Shown: piece by piece, positions 34,335-45,114 of the stretch
How the letters are laid out: each line of letters starts with the position of its first letter
Position numbering within the stretch: position 1 is the first letter of the stretch
NCBI RefSeq assembly: GCF_963678635.1
Contig: NC_087069.1
Coordinates: 31,660,776-31,724,775 of the forward strand
DNA from: Symsagittifera roscoffensis
Taxonomy: Eukaryota; Xenacoelomorpha; Acoela; Convolutidae
DNA: 64,000 bases
Direction: 5' to 3'
Translations under genes and position numbers: made by a program
The notes under the pieces: model-generated
Told to the model about the DNA's origin: nothing
Databases searched by the model: none
Seen by the model: the letters and a program-made list of their open reading frames with translations, nothing else

Positions 34335-35675
34335 CTGGTGGAATTATACATTTTTTTCAAATTCCACAGAATTTCTGCTATCAAACTGTACTATTAGTGA
34401 ACTCATCTTGGCTAAACATTAGCATTATTTCTTCATAACTGTTCACTATTTTTCTTCTGCTTCTACAACATAATTTTTTATGGTTTTTCCGAAGATGTTT
34501 TATATTCTATATCAATTACTGCTTTCTGCTCTAAATAGTGTCTCATTAATGAACTCATTTTTCATGAAAATTTAGGCAGCACCAGGGAACTTAGGAAAAA
34601 ATCGTATCAATGGAAAGAACAATTTGCTACTAGAGGTGAAGTTAGTGGTAAACCTCAAAATTCTGAAATATACTCTGTATTTTGTGCAAATTTACCTTTA
34701 GCAGATAAAATTTCCATACTGGTAACTACTTTAAATAATGTCAACAGACGTACATAAACCAATGAAAATTAATTACTTGCAAAATGTTTGTAGAGTCTTG
34801 TCTTATTCTTGATTTGTGTGCAAAATTTTAAAATTAGAGGGTTTAAGTGCGAGTGAATTGAAAATATTTAAGGCATTCAAACTAGAATACATAAGTCCAT
34901 GAAAAAAATGAATTTTCGGGTGTAGTCGTACGAAAAAAATTTATTGGATTTTATCTGAAAGTTTTATCGCAGACATTTCTTGGGAGTTCTTGGGACTTTC
35001 TGTTTTTTCAAAAATCTACCAAAGACCGCTTTATGAAACTTTACTCAGAAAAAAAATTATGCACAAAACTGCATCAATTAAAAAAACTTTCAAAAAGACC
35101 TTATGCAAGCTTGATTCAAACTAATTCTATGATTCCTCCTAATTTCCAATTGAAATGAAATAGAGGCAAGCCAGAGCAATTTTAACAGTCTGTCTATTTG
35201 ATTCGCTTCATGTTTAAAATCATATCCATTGAAAGAATATATATCTAATTCTGCTAAAATTTTCAATTTGCTTCAACAATTTTAGCTAAACCTTAATACG
35301 TTTTCTCAAAAATTTGTACAACAACAGCAAGATTACATACTTTTCAAACAAAATAAATAAACGTAGATCTTAAAAGGGGATTTTTGATATACACTTCAAC
35401 TATTATTTTCCATAAATCTTATAGTAGCATGATTTCATCAAAAACTGTAGATTATTCGATGGAAAATTGTTTCAAGTAACCCAAAATTTTGTCTTTGCGT
35501 TGCTTACTGCGATAAAAAAATATATCCTTAGAACATCTGATTTTTCATGTTTTTTTTTTGTTTGAATCAATAAAAATTAACATAAACACCAATGAATTAT
35601 GCAAGAATACCAATACTTGACTGTTTTTATGCTAATTTTTTTCTTAACTTACACACTAAATTGAAGCAAAATTAT
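34335..35675. other. Intron-like middle part of the cassette; no gene seen
   Basis: Weakly matches 41,030-42,110 and 46,510-47,590 (shared phrases CTGCTTTCTGC, TTAGGCAG, GGGTGTAGTC). No defensible reading frame on either strand. Confidence 0.5.
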
Positions 35676-36143
35676 CTCAGAGGGTTAAATTCTGCTAAGA
35701 TTTATCAAAAAATTTTAACTTGAGTCTTTCTTGGTTTATGTTTGTTCTACTATTTTCAGAATGATTCAAAAACCAAAGCTGAGCTGACACCAAAACTCCA
35801 CTTGCTAAGAACCGTTAGAAAAAAATTTTGAGCCACATAATGGTAAGTTTTTGCTTTAACGTTGTTTGTTATTTTTGAAGTGAATTTCCGGCGCAGACTC
35901 TTCTATATCATATCTAAAAATGTTCAACGTCCACCAAAATTATCCAAATGTTCATCTTTTTGTCATCATCACTCATCAAAATTAGTAAAAAATTAAAATT
36001 TTATTTGATAAGCCACCATTTATCTGCTTGAAAACGCACTAATCTATGAGCACAATCACATTAAACTAGAAATTTTTGAAAATCAGAGCTAGGTAAAACT
36101 AATCAATCACTCGATGTTTAATATTCATGCACTTGTTTTTTTT

Positions 36144-36404
36144 TTACAATTTCTCAGCAGACACGTATACGTTTATCAGCTCATAATTATTACTCTTACT
36201 GCAATTTGAACAAAACAAAATCCCGATAAGGAAGCCGCCAATGCAGTTCTTACTGTAGATCATGTTTTTTGGATCGAATTCCAATGAGACTCTTACAATA
36301 TTTTGAATAGGTTTATCACTCGAGTTGGTTTTATCGTCAATCAGAGCTATCGGACAAAAGCATAAGACAACGTTTAAGAATTGCGTTGAAAGAGTTTCAT
36401 AATA
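36144..36404 (-). CDS. Zinc-ribbon exon, open copy (86 codons, no ATG start)
   Basis: Open from a stop at 36,405-36,407 to TAA at 36,144-36,146. Reads YYETLSTQFLNVVLCFCP, LIDDKTNSSDKPIQNIVRV, then YSKNCIGGFLIGILFCSNC and ELINVYVSAEKL. The pattern C-x2-C, IGG/NGG, hydrophobics, C-x2-C resembles a zinc ribbon; here the first cysteine is S, while the 33 kb copy keeps C. With no ATG and with a splice donor 70 bases upstream in the gene direction, it is best read as an internal exon. Homologous pieces lie at 3.0, 33.4, 39.5, 42.7, 48.2, 50.9 and 56.4 kb. Function unknown; nucleic-acid binding is inferred from the ribbon. Confidence 0.5.
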   Translation of the reverse strand, partial: YYETLSTQFLNVVLCFCPIALIDDKTNSSDKPIQNIVRVSLEFDPKNMIYSKNCIGGFLIGILFCSNCSKSNNYELINVYVSAEKL

Positions 36405-36473
36405 TTAACCGGAATAATATTCAAAAAATTATCCGCTATGATTAGTATTTTTAATAAAAGTTTTTAAAATTAC

Positions 36474-36715
36474 CTTTCGTGGAGTGTGTTTGGAGGTTGC
36501 TGAAGTGTGTTTTCCATCACCTGGAATAACATTAATTTGACATGGAGAATGCGTCTTCTTGAAATGATTCTTTTGTTCTGCGCTGCTATAAATTTGAAAA
36601 ATACAAGTTAGACACTTTAAAACTTAACAGGTTTTAGGACGTTTTGAAGCCTTTTGACGTGTGTAACATCTAATTCACTCAAGACATGCATCTCGTTTCT
36701 ATTCAAGGACGACAT
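36474..36715 (-). pseudogene. Zinc-finger exon with splice donor, copy 3
   Basis: ATG at 36,713-36,715. The finger is read in two frames as in copy 2. Ends CACGAAAG|GTAATTTT, with the donor GT at plus 36,472-36,473. The CCAAT array at 37,000-37,200 lies upstream in the gene direction. Confidence 0.5.
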
Positions 36716-36999
36716 CTCATTAAAAAGGAAAAAGAGATGAATTGAGAAAGAACTTGAGAATAAATAGAAGATTTTGAACATCCCAAACTTTTAAGTAGGA
36801 GATTATCACAATTTTTGAATAGTGTGAAAAAAATGAACAAAAAAAAATAAAACAATTATGCAAGTTTCTTGAGCAACTGTCTTTCAACGTGAAGGAAAAT
36901 CAGAAAAGATTTAATCCTATTTAGACCAGCTGAAATAAAACTCGAACAATCAAATTGGAGCGCTTCTAATCAAAAAATTAAATTATGTTTCGAAGTGAA

Positions 37000-37200
37000 C
37001 CAATCGGAATTAATATTTTCCTATCCCAAAAGTTTTGAAATCAACCAATCAGAATTGAGCAGTTTTTATTAAGGATTTTTCAATGTGTTTTAAGACAACC
37101 AATCAGCATTATTGTTTATTTATCACGGCTCTTTAAAAGTTTTCATATCAACCAATCAGAATCGGGCTTTTTTTATAATGTAACTTTTAACCAATTTGAT
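37000..37200 (-). repeat. CCAAT array upstream of zinc-finger exon (copy 3)
   Basis: Motifs at 37,000, 37,045, 37,099, 37,152 and a weak one near 37,191, spaced 39-54 bases: CCAATCGG, CCAATCAGAATTGAG, CCAATCAGC, CCAATCAGAATCGGG. On the minus strand this is TCTGATTGGTTGA pointing at the exon. Confidence 0.65.
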
Positions 37201-37956
37201 ATCGACAAGTAAAAAATGAGATTTCTATCTTTTAGAAAAATATTATCAATTTTAACATGAAATAACACATCGAAGTATTCACATCTACAATTTTGTTAGA
37301 AATTTTTGTAAGGAATGTCAAATTTTGTAAAGATTTTTCTGGAAGCTTTTCTGTCAGGAATTTAAAAATCAATCATTTTGATGAACTCAAAGTTGTATGA
37401 TTTTCCTTGTCCTAAGTGTTTTTTGCTTAACAGGATTTTCTATTGTTCTGTTATTTAATTTCTGAGAAGTCAATCGTATTCCATTCTCTCGTAATTGATA
37501 ATTTTGTTCATAAATCTGGCATTACACTTTTTTTTTATCAAATATCGTAAGTATAAATTTTTTGAATTTTTGATGTTCCTGTACAACAAAAACTAATGAG
37601 ACCCTCATCAGGGTCATCACTCCAACTTTCATTTTTTTCCAGGAAATCGGTTTTGAAATCTGGTAAATACCGATTTCCAAGAGTGGGAAAATTTATGACC
37701 GTATGAATATTCAACCTACTTTTTCGACCAAACGTTGAATTTTTAGACCATTTCTAAGGTTAGCTCGAGTATTTTCAGGGCAGATCAAAGAAAACTCGAA
37801 TCTTTCGAATCTTTCTTGTCGTAGATAAAGATGCTGCAATAACCACCAGATAAGCACCTGAGGTGACAACAACTGTTTTGAACTTCGTTCAAATGGAACA
37901 ACTCCACAGAATTAGCTTCAATTTCGTTTTAGTTATCGCTGCTATTTCACAAAACT

Positions 37957-39300
37957 ATAGGCGATCCTCTGTATTTTTACAGGCATTCAACTCATCTCGT
38001 AGCTGATCCCTATCCTCCGCGTTTTCTAAGTTTTTATTCAAATCAGAAACAAAAACACTAGTTTTTTTCTTTCAATCCGTGATTTTTTCTGCGATGTTGT
38101 TGAAGTGAAAAGTAGCTTGGAATTTCCTTCTCACACGATACACACTTTGTTGACATTTGGGGTAGACTTGACGTGCTTTTTTACGTATAGACGATTCGTT
38201 TTTGTTGAAAAGATTAGGGATGAGGAATGATTTAAAGAGGATTATATAACAAAGGCTACTTTTGAATCCAATTACTGGTAGAGTATTAGTGTATCTCACT
38301 AGATATTGCATTAAATCAAGCTATTTATTTTTTTGAATCATGAGAATGTGAGTGGATGTATCCGTTTCTTCCTCATCCTCGGTACAATCGTCTTCGTATT
38401 CTCTGACTTCTCATTTTTTGCAATTGCCCTGCTCAATAAGGATGCTGAAGAAAATCGAGTGAAGCCGCTTTTTGATTTTATTTTCATTTTCCCCACTTTT
38501 TCTGCCAAAAATCCTTTCCACCAACAATTCTGAGTTTCGCAAACTTTCAATATTGAGAAACTGTGGACATTTGTCACACAAAAAAAGGGGTTTATCAAAA
38601 AAAATTGTTTGAAATTGACTCCAGAATCTGTTCACGCTTCCCAGTTCTTTTTTTGTTTTTGTCCTTTATAGTTTCATGAATGGCACGCAAATTGAATCGG
38701 AGTCAAAAAGGGCGACGTTTTTGATTAAGGTTCGTTCTTTAGTATTCTCAATATTGAAGCGGTCCAGTTTTTCAAATGAAATATTTCGTAATATGTAAAC
38801 CTTTTTGGGGCAAAAGCTTTTGACTCGATCTTTGCATCGTACCTAGAAGATGTTTGTTGAAATTTTCTGCCTTGTGGAAAAATGTATCGAAATTGGGGCA
38901 TCGAAAGCATTAGAAGAAATTGTCAATTTTATTGACGTGAATAATGTGGTTGATGTTTTGTAGAAGTTTCACTTTATTCTTGTATTTACCAATGCCTCTC
39001 TGAGATTTCTCTCCCACGAAGTCGAAATCGTAGAAAAAAATATTATTCTCTTCTAAATCTTCAACTCTCGATAAATTTTTTTTCGAAGTTTCAAAAAAAT
39101 GAGTGAAGTTTTCGGAAGTGGATGTTTCAAGATTAGTTGTTCTATGTAAATGAACTGCAAGCGCTCGAAACAAACACAAGTTATCATTGTATGGTTGATT
39201 CCTCGAGCCCGAAGTCTAACAGTTTACTTGATAGTTTTTTAGAAGCGGTCCGCTTTTTTGTTATCTGTCTCTTCTATGTAGAACAAACACCAAGGATATC
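37957..39300 (-). pseudogene. B-family DNA polymerase N-terminal fragment, copy 1
   Basis: Minus strand, in order: a C-rich entry with CLFRALAVHLHR (39,179), NIFFYDFDFVGEKSQ, INHIIHVNKIDNFF, a C2H2-like stretch in the next frame (about 38,890), FAPKRFTYYE, the exonuclease region CDKCPQFLNI (38,560) and the Exo II-like GFKSSLCYIILFKSYLIPN (38,250). It then runs without a break into a second N-terminal piece (zinc-finger-like EKEF..., about 38,090, and DRDQLRDELNAC, 38,000). No palm motifs are present. The layout matches protein-primed-type B-family polymerases carried by Maverick/Polinton-like elements. Several frameshifts. Confidence 0.65.
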
Positions 39301-39366
39301 TCGTTAATTGACTTTGTTCTGTATAAACGTCAAGTCTTTTTTAGTACATTACCAAGAAGGTTGTTA
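38200..39366. repeat. Block P; near-identical copy at 51,300-52,467
   Basis: Parallel at offset 13,101-13,102 with very few differences. Here P is followed by block Q (39,368-39,890); at the other locus Q (50,806-51,290) comes before P. Confidence 0.85.
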
Positions 39367-39419
39367 ACGAATCAATTACTCGATGTTTTATAATCATCCA
39401 CTTATTTTGTTAGAATTTT

Positions 39420-39600
39420 TTGTAGCAAGAACGTATCCACTTATTAGCTCATAATTAATAATTTTACAGCATTTTGAGCAATAACAAATCCCGGTAAGCA
39501 AGCCGCCATTGCAGTTCTTACTGTAGACTCAAATTTTTTGAATCGCTTTCCATTAAGAGTGTTACGAAAAATTGAATATGCTGTTCATTCGAGTTCGTTT
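39420..39600 (-). pseudogene. Zinc-ribbon exon remnant
   Basis: Minus frame reads YSKNCNGGLLTGICYCSKCC and ELISGYVLATKN. The first cysteine is S. Upstream exon sequence is replaced by the CCAAT array. Confidence 0.45.
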
Positions 39601-39635
39601 TAAAAACTTCGAGGAGTTTTCAAAAACTTTGATGC

Positions 39636-39716
39636 CGACCAATCATAATCGAGCTTTACTTATCATGGATTTTTCATTAGTTTTTTCATCAGCCAATCAA
39701 GATCGAGCCTTATTTA
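39636..39716 (-). repeat. CCAAT array, short (two motifs)
   Basis: CCAATCATAATCGAGC at 39,639 and CCAATCAAGATCGAGCC at 39,693, 54 bases apart, with TTTATCA(C/T)GG between units. Confidence 0.6.
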
Positions 39717-39725
39717 TCACGGTTT

Positions 39726-40808
39726 TTAAAAATAATTACTCGTTTTTTTCGCTGTCAACCCTTGATTTTTCCTGCGATGTTGTTGAAGAGAATAATAGCT
39801 CGGAAACTCCTTCTCACTCGATACACACTTTGTTGACTTTGGGGTCGACTTAACGTGCTTTGTTTCGTATAGAAGATTCGTTTTGTTGATAAGATTAGGG
39901 ATGAGGTAGGATTTAAAGAGGATTATATAACACTGGCTACTATTGAACCCAAATACTGGTTGAGTATTGGTGTATCTCTCCAGATGTTGCATCAAAACAA
40001 CATGTTTACTTTTTTGAATCTTGAGAATGTGAGTGGATGTTTCTGTTTCTCCCTCATCCTCGATACAATCGTCTTCGTACTCTCTGGCTTCTCATTTTTT
40101 GCAATTGCCTCGCTCAATAAAGATGCTGAAAATCGAGTATACCCACTTTTTGACCTTATTTTCATGTTCCCCTTTTTTATTTATTTTTCCGCCAATAATT
40201 CCATTTTTGCCACAAAATCAATAATGAGAGAATGTGGATTTTTATCATACAAAAATATGGGTTTATCAATGAAATTGGATGAAATTAACTCCAGAATCTG
40301 TTCATGCTTCCCAGTCCGTTTTTTTGTTTTGGTCGTTACTAGTTTCATGAATGGCACGAAATTGATTCGAAGTCAAAATGGCGACATTTTTTATTAAGGT
40401 TTGTTCTTTAGTATACTCAATATTGAAGCCGTCCAGTTTTTCAAATGACATATTTCGTAATATGTAAACCTTTAAGGGGCAAAAGCTGTTGATTCGATCT
40501 TTGCATCGTAGAAGATGCTTGTTGAAATTGTCTGCCTTGTGTATCGAAAATTGGGCATCGAAAGCATTAGAAGAAATTGTCAATTTTATTGATGTGAATA
40601 ATGTGGTTGTTGTTTAGTAGAAGATTCACTTTATTCTCATATTTACCGATACTTCTCCGAGCTAACTCTCCCACGAAGTAGATATCGTAAATAAAGATGT
40701 TTTTCTCCACTACATCTTCATTTCTCGATAAATATTCCTCCGAAACTTAACAAACATGAGTGAAGTTTTCGGAGGTGGAAGTTTCAAGATTACTTGTTCT
40801 ATGTAAAG
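39726..40808 (-). pseudogene. B-family DNA polymerase N-terminal fragment, copy 2
   Basis: Minus strand: SFEKLDGFNIEYTKEQTLI and the preceding finger LLRCKDRINSFCPLK (40,302-40,583), then GFNSSQCYIILFKSYLIPN (39,900) and an in-frame run-on into KHVKSTPKST with the finger CVSSEKEFPSYYSLQQHRRK (39,780). In this copy the Exo I site reads NVAILTSNQF rather than AIFDSDSIC as in the 57.7 kb copy. Confidence 0.65.
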
Positions 40809-42580
40809 GTTTTTATTTGTCAAAGTAAAATGAGCTGAGTTAACCAAACCATCTCCATCGCAATAAAATATGAATTTCTTTGAAAAAAAATAAGTTCATG
40901 ATTCGAATCTTTCTTGTTTTTTTGTCAAAAGTAAAATCCATGCAAAATCTTGAAAAAAAAAAATTTCGCTAAATTGCTACAAACGTGTTTTTAATTTTGC
41001 TTTTAAAAGATAGTTTTTATGGGTTTTCAGAAGAGTTCTTATAGTCTAAGTTAATTCCTGCTTTCTGCTTTTTATATTATCTCAATAATAAACTCATTTT
41101 GCATAAAAAATTAGGCAGAACCAGGAAATTTAGGAGGAAAATAGTATCAATTGACCTTTAAAATTCTGAATTTTACCTTGTTTTTTGTGCCAATATACAT
41201 TTAGCAGATAAAAATTCCATACTGAGTAACTACTTCCTAACTTTGATTTTAACTTGAACTTTTGTCCAAAATTTAAAAAACAGATGAAGTGAGAGAAAAC
41301 TGAAAAAATTAAGTTTTGAAAATAGAATACATAAGTACTTGATAGAAGTTTGATTTTTGGGTGTAGTCATACGAAAACTTTGGTGTGATTAAAAAAAGCA
41401 AATCGGCTGGATATTATCTGAACGTTTTTATGGTAGATTTTTTTGGGAGGTTCGTACTGAAACATAAATAGACTTTCTGTTTTTCTGTTTTTTCCTAAAT
41501 CTAACTTAAAACGCTTTACGAAATTTAACTCTCAATATAAACCTTAAGCAATCTTCATTCAACCTAATTTTTTAGTTCAACCTAATTTCCAATTGATATG
41601 AAATAGAAGCAAACCAGAGAAAAAAATACGATTTTCACAGTCTGTCGATTTGATTCGCTTCATGTTAGAAATCATATCAATTGAGATAATAGACATGTAG
41701 TTCTGCTAAGTTTGTAAATTTTTTTAAAAATTTTCAGCAAAACCCTTAACACGTTCTCTAACAAAATTCTACAACAACAACAACAACAACAACAAGATTA
41801 TATGTTTTTCGAATAAAATAAATAAATGTAGATCTTGAAAGCAGTTTTTTGATTTATGCTTCATCTCTTATCTTTTATAGCAACCGTTTTTGCATGAATT
41901 GATCAAAAAATATAGATTGATCAATAGAAAATTGTATCAATGAACCAAGCGTTTTTGGCTCGAACTTGTTGCATCAAAAATTAACAAAAACAACAATTAA
42001 TTATACAAAATTACCCTTACAGGATTGTTTTAATGCTGGATTTTTTCTTACTTTGTTACTTATAACCTAGTTGAAGAAAAGTGACCTCCAAAATCCAAGA
42101 GAAACAAATTTTGCTTTGAATTATTAAAAAAATTGAAGTTGAGTCTTTCTTGGTTCATGCTTGTTCTACCATGTTGAGATTGATTCCAATTTTATCGGAA
42201 AACTGTATAATTTTCACAATTTTTCAAAAATCCAAAGCTGAGCTGACACCAAAAACTCCATTTGCTGAGAAGCTTCAGAAAGAAATGTTAAACCAGATAA
42301 CTGTAATTTCTTAGTTTACGTTACTTTTTAAATTTTAAATGAATTTTCAGTGCAGACTTATCTATATCGTATCTGTAAAGGTTCACAAAATTATTTATGT
42401 TTTCATCTTTTTGACAAAAACAGTTATCAAAAACAGTAGAAAATTGTGATTTTTGATGATAGGCAACCATTTTTGAAAACGCACTACTCTACGAGCACAA
42501 TCAAATGAAGCTAAAAAGTTTATGAAATGAGAGCTAGATAACTAGGTAACCATCCACTTGTTTCGGTACAGTTTTTAAAC
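40809..42580. other. Intron-like middle part of the cassette; no gene seen
   Basis: AT-rich, matched at 46,290-48,050. Contains AAAGCTGAGCTGACACC (42,230), a phrase shared with 33,020, 35,780, 47,715 and 50,490. No defensible frame. Confidence 0.5.
41771..41794. repeat. (ACA)8 microsatellite
   Basis: Eight ACA units here; the duplicate locus at 47,263-47,280 has six. Confidence 0.9.
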
Positions 42581-42599
42581 ATATACGTATACATTTATT

Positions 42600-42860
42600 A
42601 GCTCTTAATTGATACTCTCACTGCAACTTGAACAACAAAATCCCGATAAGCAAGCGGCCATTGCAGTTCTTATTGTAGATCAAGTTTTTTGGATCAAATT
42701 CCATTGAGAATCTTACGAGAATTTGAATAGGCTTCACTCGAGTTGGTTTTATCATCAATCAGAACTTTTGAACAAAAGCATAAATGAACGTTTAAGAATT
42801 GCGTTTGAATTATTTCATAGTTTTAACTTGGATAATCTTGACAGATTTCATCATTTTACT
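42600..42860 (-). pseudogene. Zinc-ribbon exon, decayed copy
   Basis: Minus frame reads VRFSMEFDPKNLIYNKNC then NGRLLIGIL; two bases missing in the run GTTGTTC (against GTTTTGTTC) shift the frame before the second C-x2-C. Confidence 0.5.
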
Positions 42861-42969
42861 AAAAATTTATCAAAATTGTACAGATTTCTAGTTTTTTATT
42901 GTTACAATTTCTCATTTAAAAAAATGTTCGTTATGTTTATTATGTTTTAATATAAATTTTTAAACGTAC

Positions 42970-43202
42970 CCATTCGTGGAGTGTGTTTGTAGGTTGCTGA
43001 GTGGTTTTCCGATCAACTTGAATAATATGGTTTTAACGGGGAAAATGCTTCTACTTGAAAAGATTATTTAGTTCCCCGCCGCTATAAGTATGAACATAAT
43101 AATTTAGTCATTCAAAACTCATCGTTTAGATGCCTTTTGATGTGTGTAACATCTACCACACTCAAAACAAGCATCATTTTCATTTCTACTCAGTAAAGAC
43201 AT
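42970..43202 (-). pseudogene. Zinc-finger exon, copy 4
   Basis: ATG at 43,200-43,202. Reads MSLLSRNENDACFECGRCYT with C-x2-C intact, then HQKASKR and TGA. The donor site reads GAATGG|GTACGT with GT at plus 42,968-42,969. It keeps the cleanest first finger after the 2,587 copy. No CCAAT array follows directly; another exon copy starts at 43,430 instead. Confidence 0.5.
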
Positions 43203-43429
43203 CCCATTAAAAAAAGAATAGAGATAATTTGAGAAAGAGCTTGAAAACAAATAAGAGATTCGGAAAGTCCAAAAATTTTAAGTAGATATACACAATTTTT
43301 GAATAATCCAAAAAAAAAATAAAACAATAATTTTACAAAATTATGGAATTCTCTTGAAAAATTGCCTTTAAACTTGAAGGGAAATCAGAATGGATTTGAT
43401 TCTATTTGGAGCAGCTGAAACAATAATTC

Positions 43430-43933
43430 CAATAGGTCTCTTACAATATTTTGAATAGGTTTATCACTCGAGTTGGTTTTATTGTCAATCAGAGCTTTTG
43501 AACAAAAGAATAAGAGAACGTTTAGGAATTGCGGTGAAAGTATTTCATAAGTTTAACTGGAAGAACTTTTTTAACAGAATTCATCAAAATACTCGTTATT
43601 CATCAAAATTGTACAGACTTCTAGATATTACAGTTTCTTATTCAAAATATTATCCGCTATGATTAGTATTTTTAATATAAGTTTTTAAATTTACCTTTCG
43701 TGTAGTTTGTGTGGAGGTTGCTGAGTGTGTTTTTCATCACCTGGAATAACATTAATTTGACAAAGAGAATGCGTCTTCTTGAAATGATTCTATAGTTCTG
43801 CGCTGCTAAAATTTGAAAAATACAAATTGGACACTTCAAAACATAACAGGTTTTACGACGTTTAGAAGCCTTTTGACGTGTGTAACATCTAATACACTCA
43901 AGACATGCATATTGTTTCTACTCAGTGACGACA
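43430..43933 (-). pseudogene. Zinc-finger exon, copy 5, with truncated zinc-ribbon exon
   Basis: The zinc-finger exon runs 43,695-43,933 (ATG at 43,931-43,933; donor CACGAAAG|GTAAATTT at 43,693-43,694). The following zinc-ribbon exon is cut at about 43,430, where the previous repeat unit ends. Confidence 0.5.
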
Positions 43934-44210
43934 TCTCATTAAAACGGAAATAGAGATATATTGAGAAAGAACTTGAGAATAAATAGAAGATTTAGAACAT
44001 CCCAAACTTTTAAGTAGGAGATTAACACAATTTTGAATAGTCTGAAAAAAAAATAAAATAAAACAATTATGCAAGTTTCTTGAGCAACTGTCTTTCAACG
44101 TGAAGGAAAATCAGGATAGATTTAATCCTACTTAGACCAGCTGAAATAAAAACCGAACAATCAAAAGGGAGCGCTTCTAATCAAAAAATTAAATTATTTT
44201 TCGAAGTGAA

Positions 44211-44410
44211 CCAATCGGAATTAATATTTTCCTATCCCAAAAGTTTTGAAATCAACCAATCAGAATTGAGCAGTTTTTATTAAGGATTTTTCAATGTGTT
44301 TTAAGACAACCAATCAGCATTATTGTTTATTTATCACGTCTCTTTAAAAGTTTTCATATCAACCAATCAGAATCGGGCTTTCCTTATAACGTAACTTTTA
44401 ACCAATTTGA
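44211..44410 (-). repeat. CCAAT array (copy 5)
   Basis: Five motifs as in the 37.0-37.2 kb array, in the same order and nearly the same spacing. Confidence 0.65.
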
Positions 44411-45114
44411 TATCGACAAGTAAAAAATGAGATTTCTATCTTTTAGAAAAATATGATCAATTTTAACATGAAATAACACATTGAAGTATTCACATCTACA
44501 ATTTTGTTAGAAGTTTTTGTAAGGAATTTCAGTTTTTGTAAAGATTTTTCTGGAAGCTTTTGTGTCAGGAATTTAAAAATCAATCATTTTGATGAACTCA
44601 AAGTTGTATGATTTTCCTTGTCCTAAGTCTTTTTTGCTTAACAGGATTTTCTATTGTTCTGTTGTTTAATTTCTGAGAAGTCAATCGTATTCCATTCTCG
44701 TAATTGATAGTTTTGTTCATGAAACTGGCATTACACTTTTTTTAAATCAAATATCGTAAATATATATATTTTGAATTTTTGATGTTCCTGTACAACAAAA
44801 ATTAATGAGACCCTCATCAGGGTCATCATTTCAACTTTCTTTTTTTCCAGGAAATCGGTTTTGAAATTTGGTAAAAGAGTGGGAAAATTTATGACCGTAT
44901 GAATATTTTACCTACTTTTTTGACCAAACGTTGAATTTTTTGACCAATTCTTAGGTTAGCTCGAGTATTTTCAGGGCAGATCAAAAAAGACATTGTTGAG
45001 GGCAATAACCACCAAATAAGCACCCGAGGTGACAACAACTGTTTTGAACTTCGTTCAAATGGAACAGTTCCACAGAATTAGTTTCAATTTCGTTTTAAAC
45101 ATCGCTGCTATTTC

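Larger units (their letters stand above)
32926..36965. repeat. Cassette repeat: 32,926-34,290 repeated at 35,676-36,965
   Basis: Both copies begin CTCAGAGGGTTAAATTCTGC and both contain a zinc-ribbon exon and a zinc-finger exon on the minus strand, ending at GAGCGCTTCTAAT. The offset falls from 2,750 to about 2,670 because of small deletions. Only the second copy goes on into the CCAAT array. Confidence 0.8.
36290..38330. repeat. Cassette repeat, copy at 43,440-45,480 (offset about 7,140)
   Basis: Starts inside the zinc-ribbon exon (TTACAATATTTTGAATAGG in both) and runs through the zinc-finger exon, the CCAAT array and into the polymerase fragment, ending near 38,330/45,480. Beyond that the left locus carries 1.7 kb (38,330-40,010) that is absent from the right locus. 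Confidence 0.85.
40010..43400. repeat. Cassette repeat, copy at 45,490-48,880 (offset about 5,480)
   Basis: Long parallel run containing the polymerase fragment, the intron-like middle, a zinc-ribbon and a zinc-finger exon. The two copies differ by small indels, including the (ACA)n tract. Confidence 0.85.

Noticed and set aside
37000-37200. Regularly spaced repeats, considered as a CRISPR-like array
   Set aside because: Units are degenerate, the spacers are themselves similar to each other, and the setting is eukaryotic.
38333-38533. Plus ORFs here, at 40,033, 45,516, 51,435 and 57,443
   Set aside because: Antisense shadows of the polymerase fragment, repeated only because the DNA is repeated.
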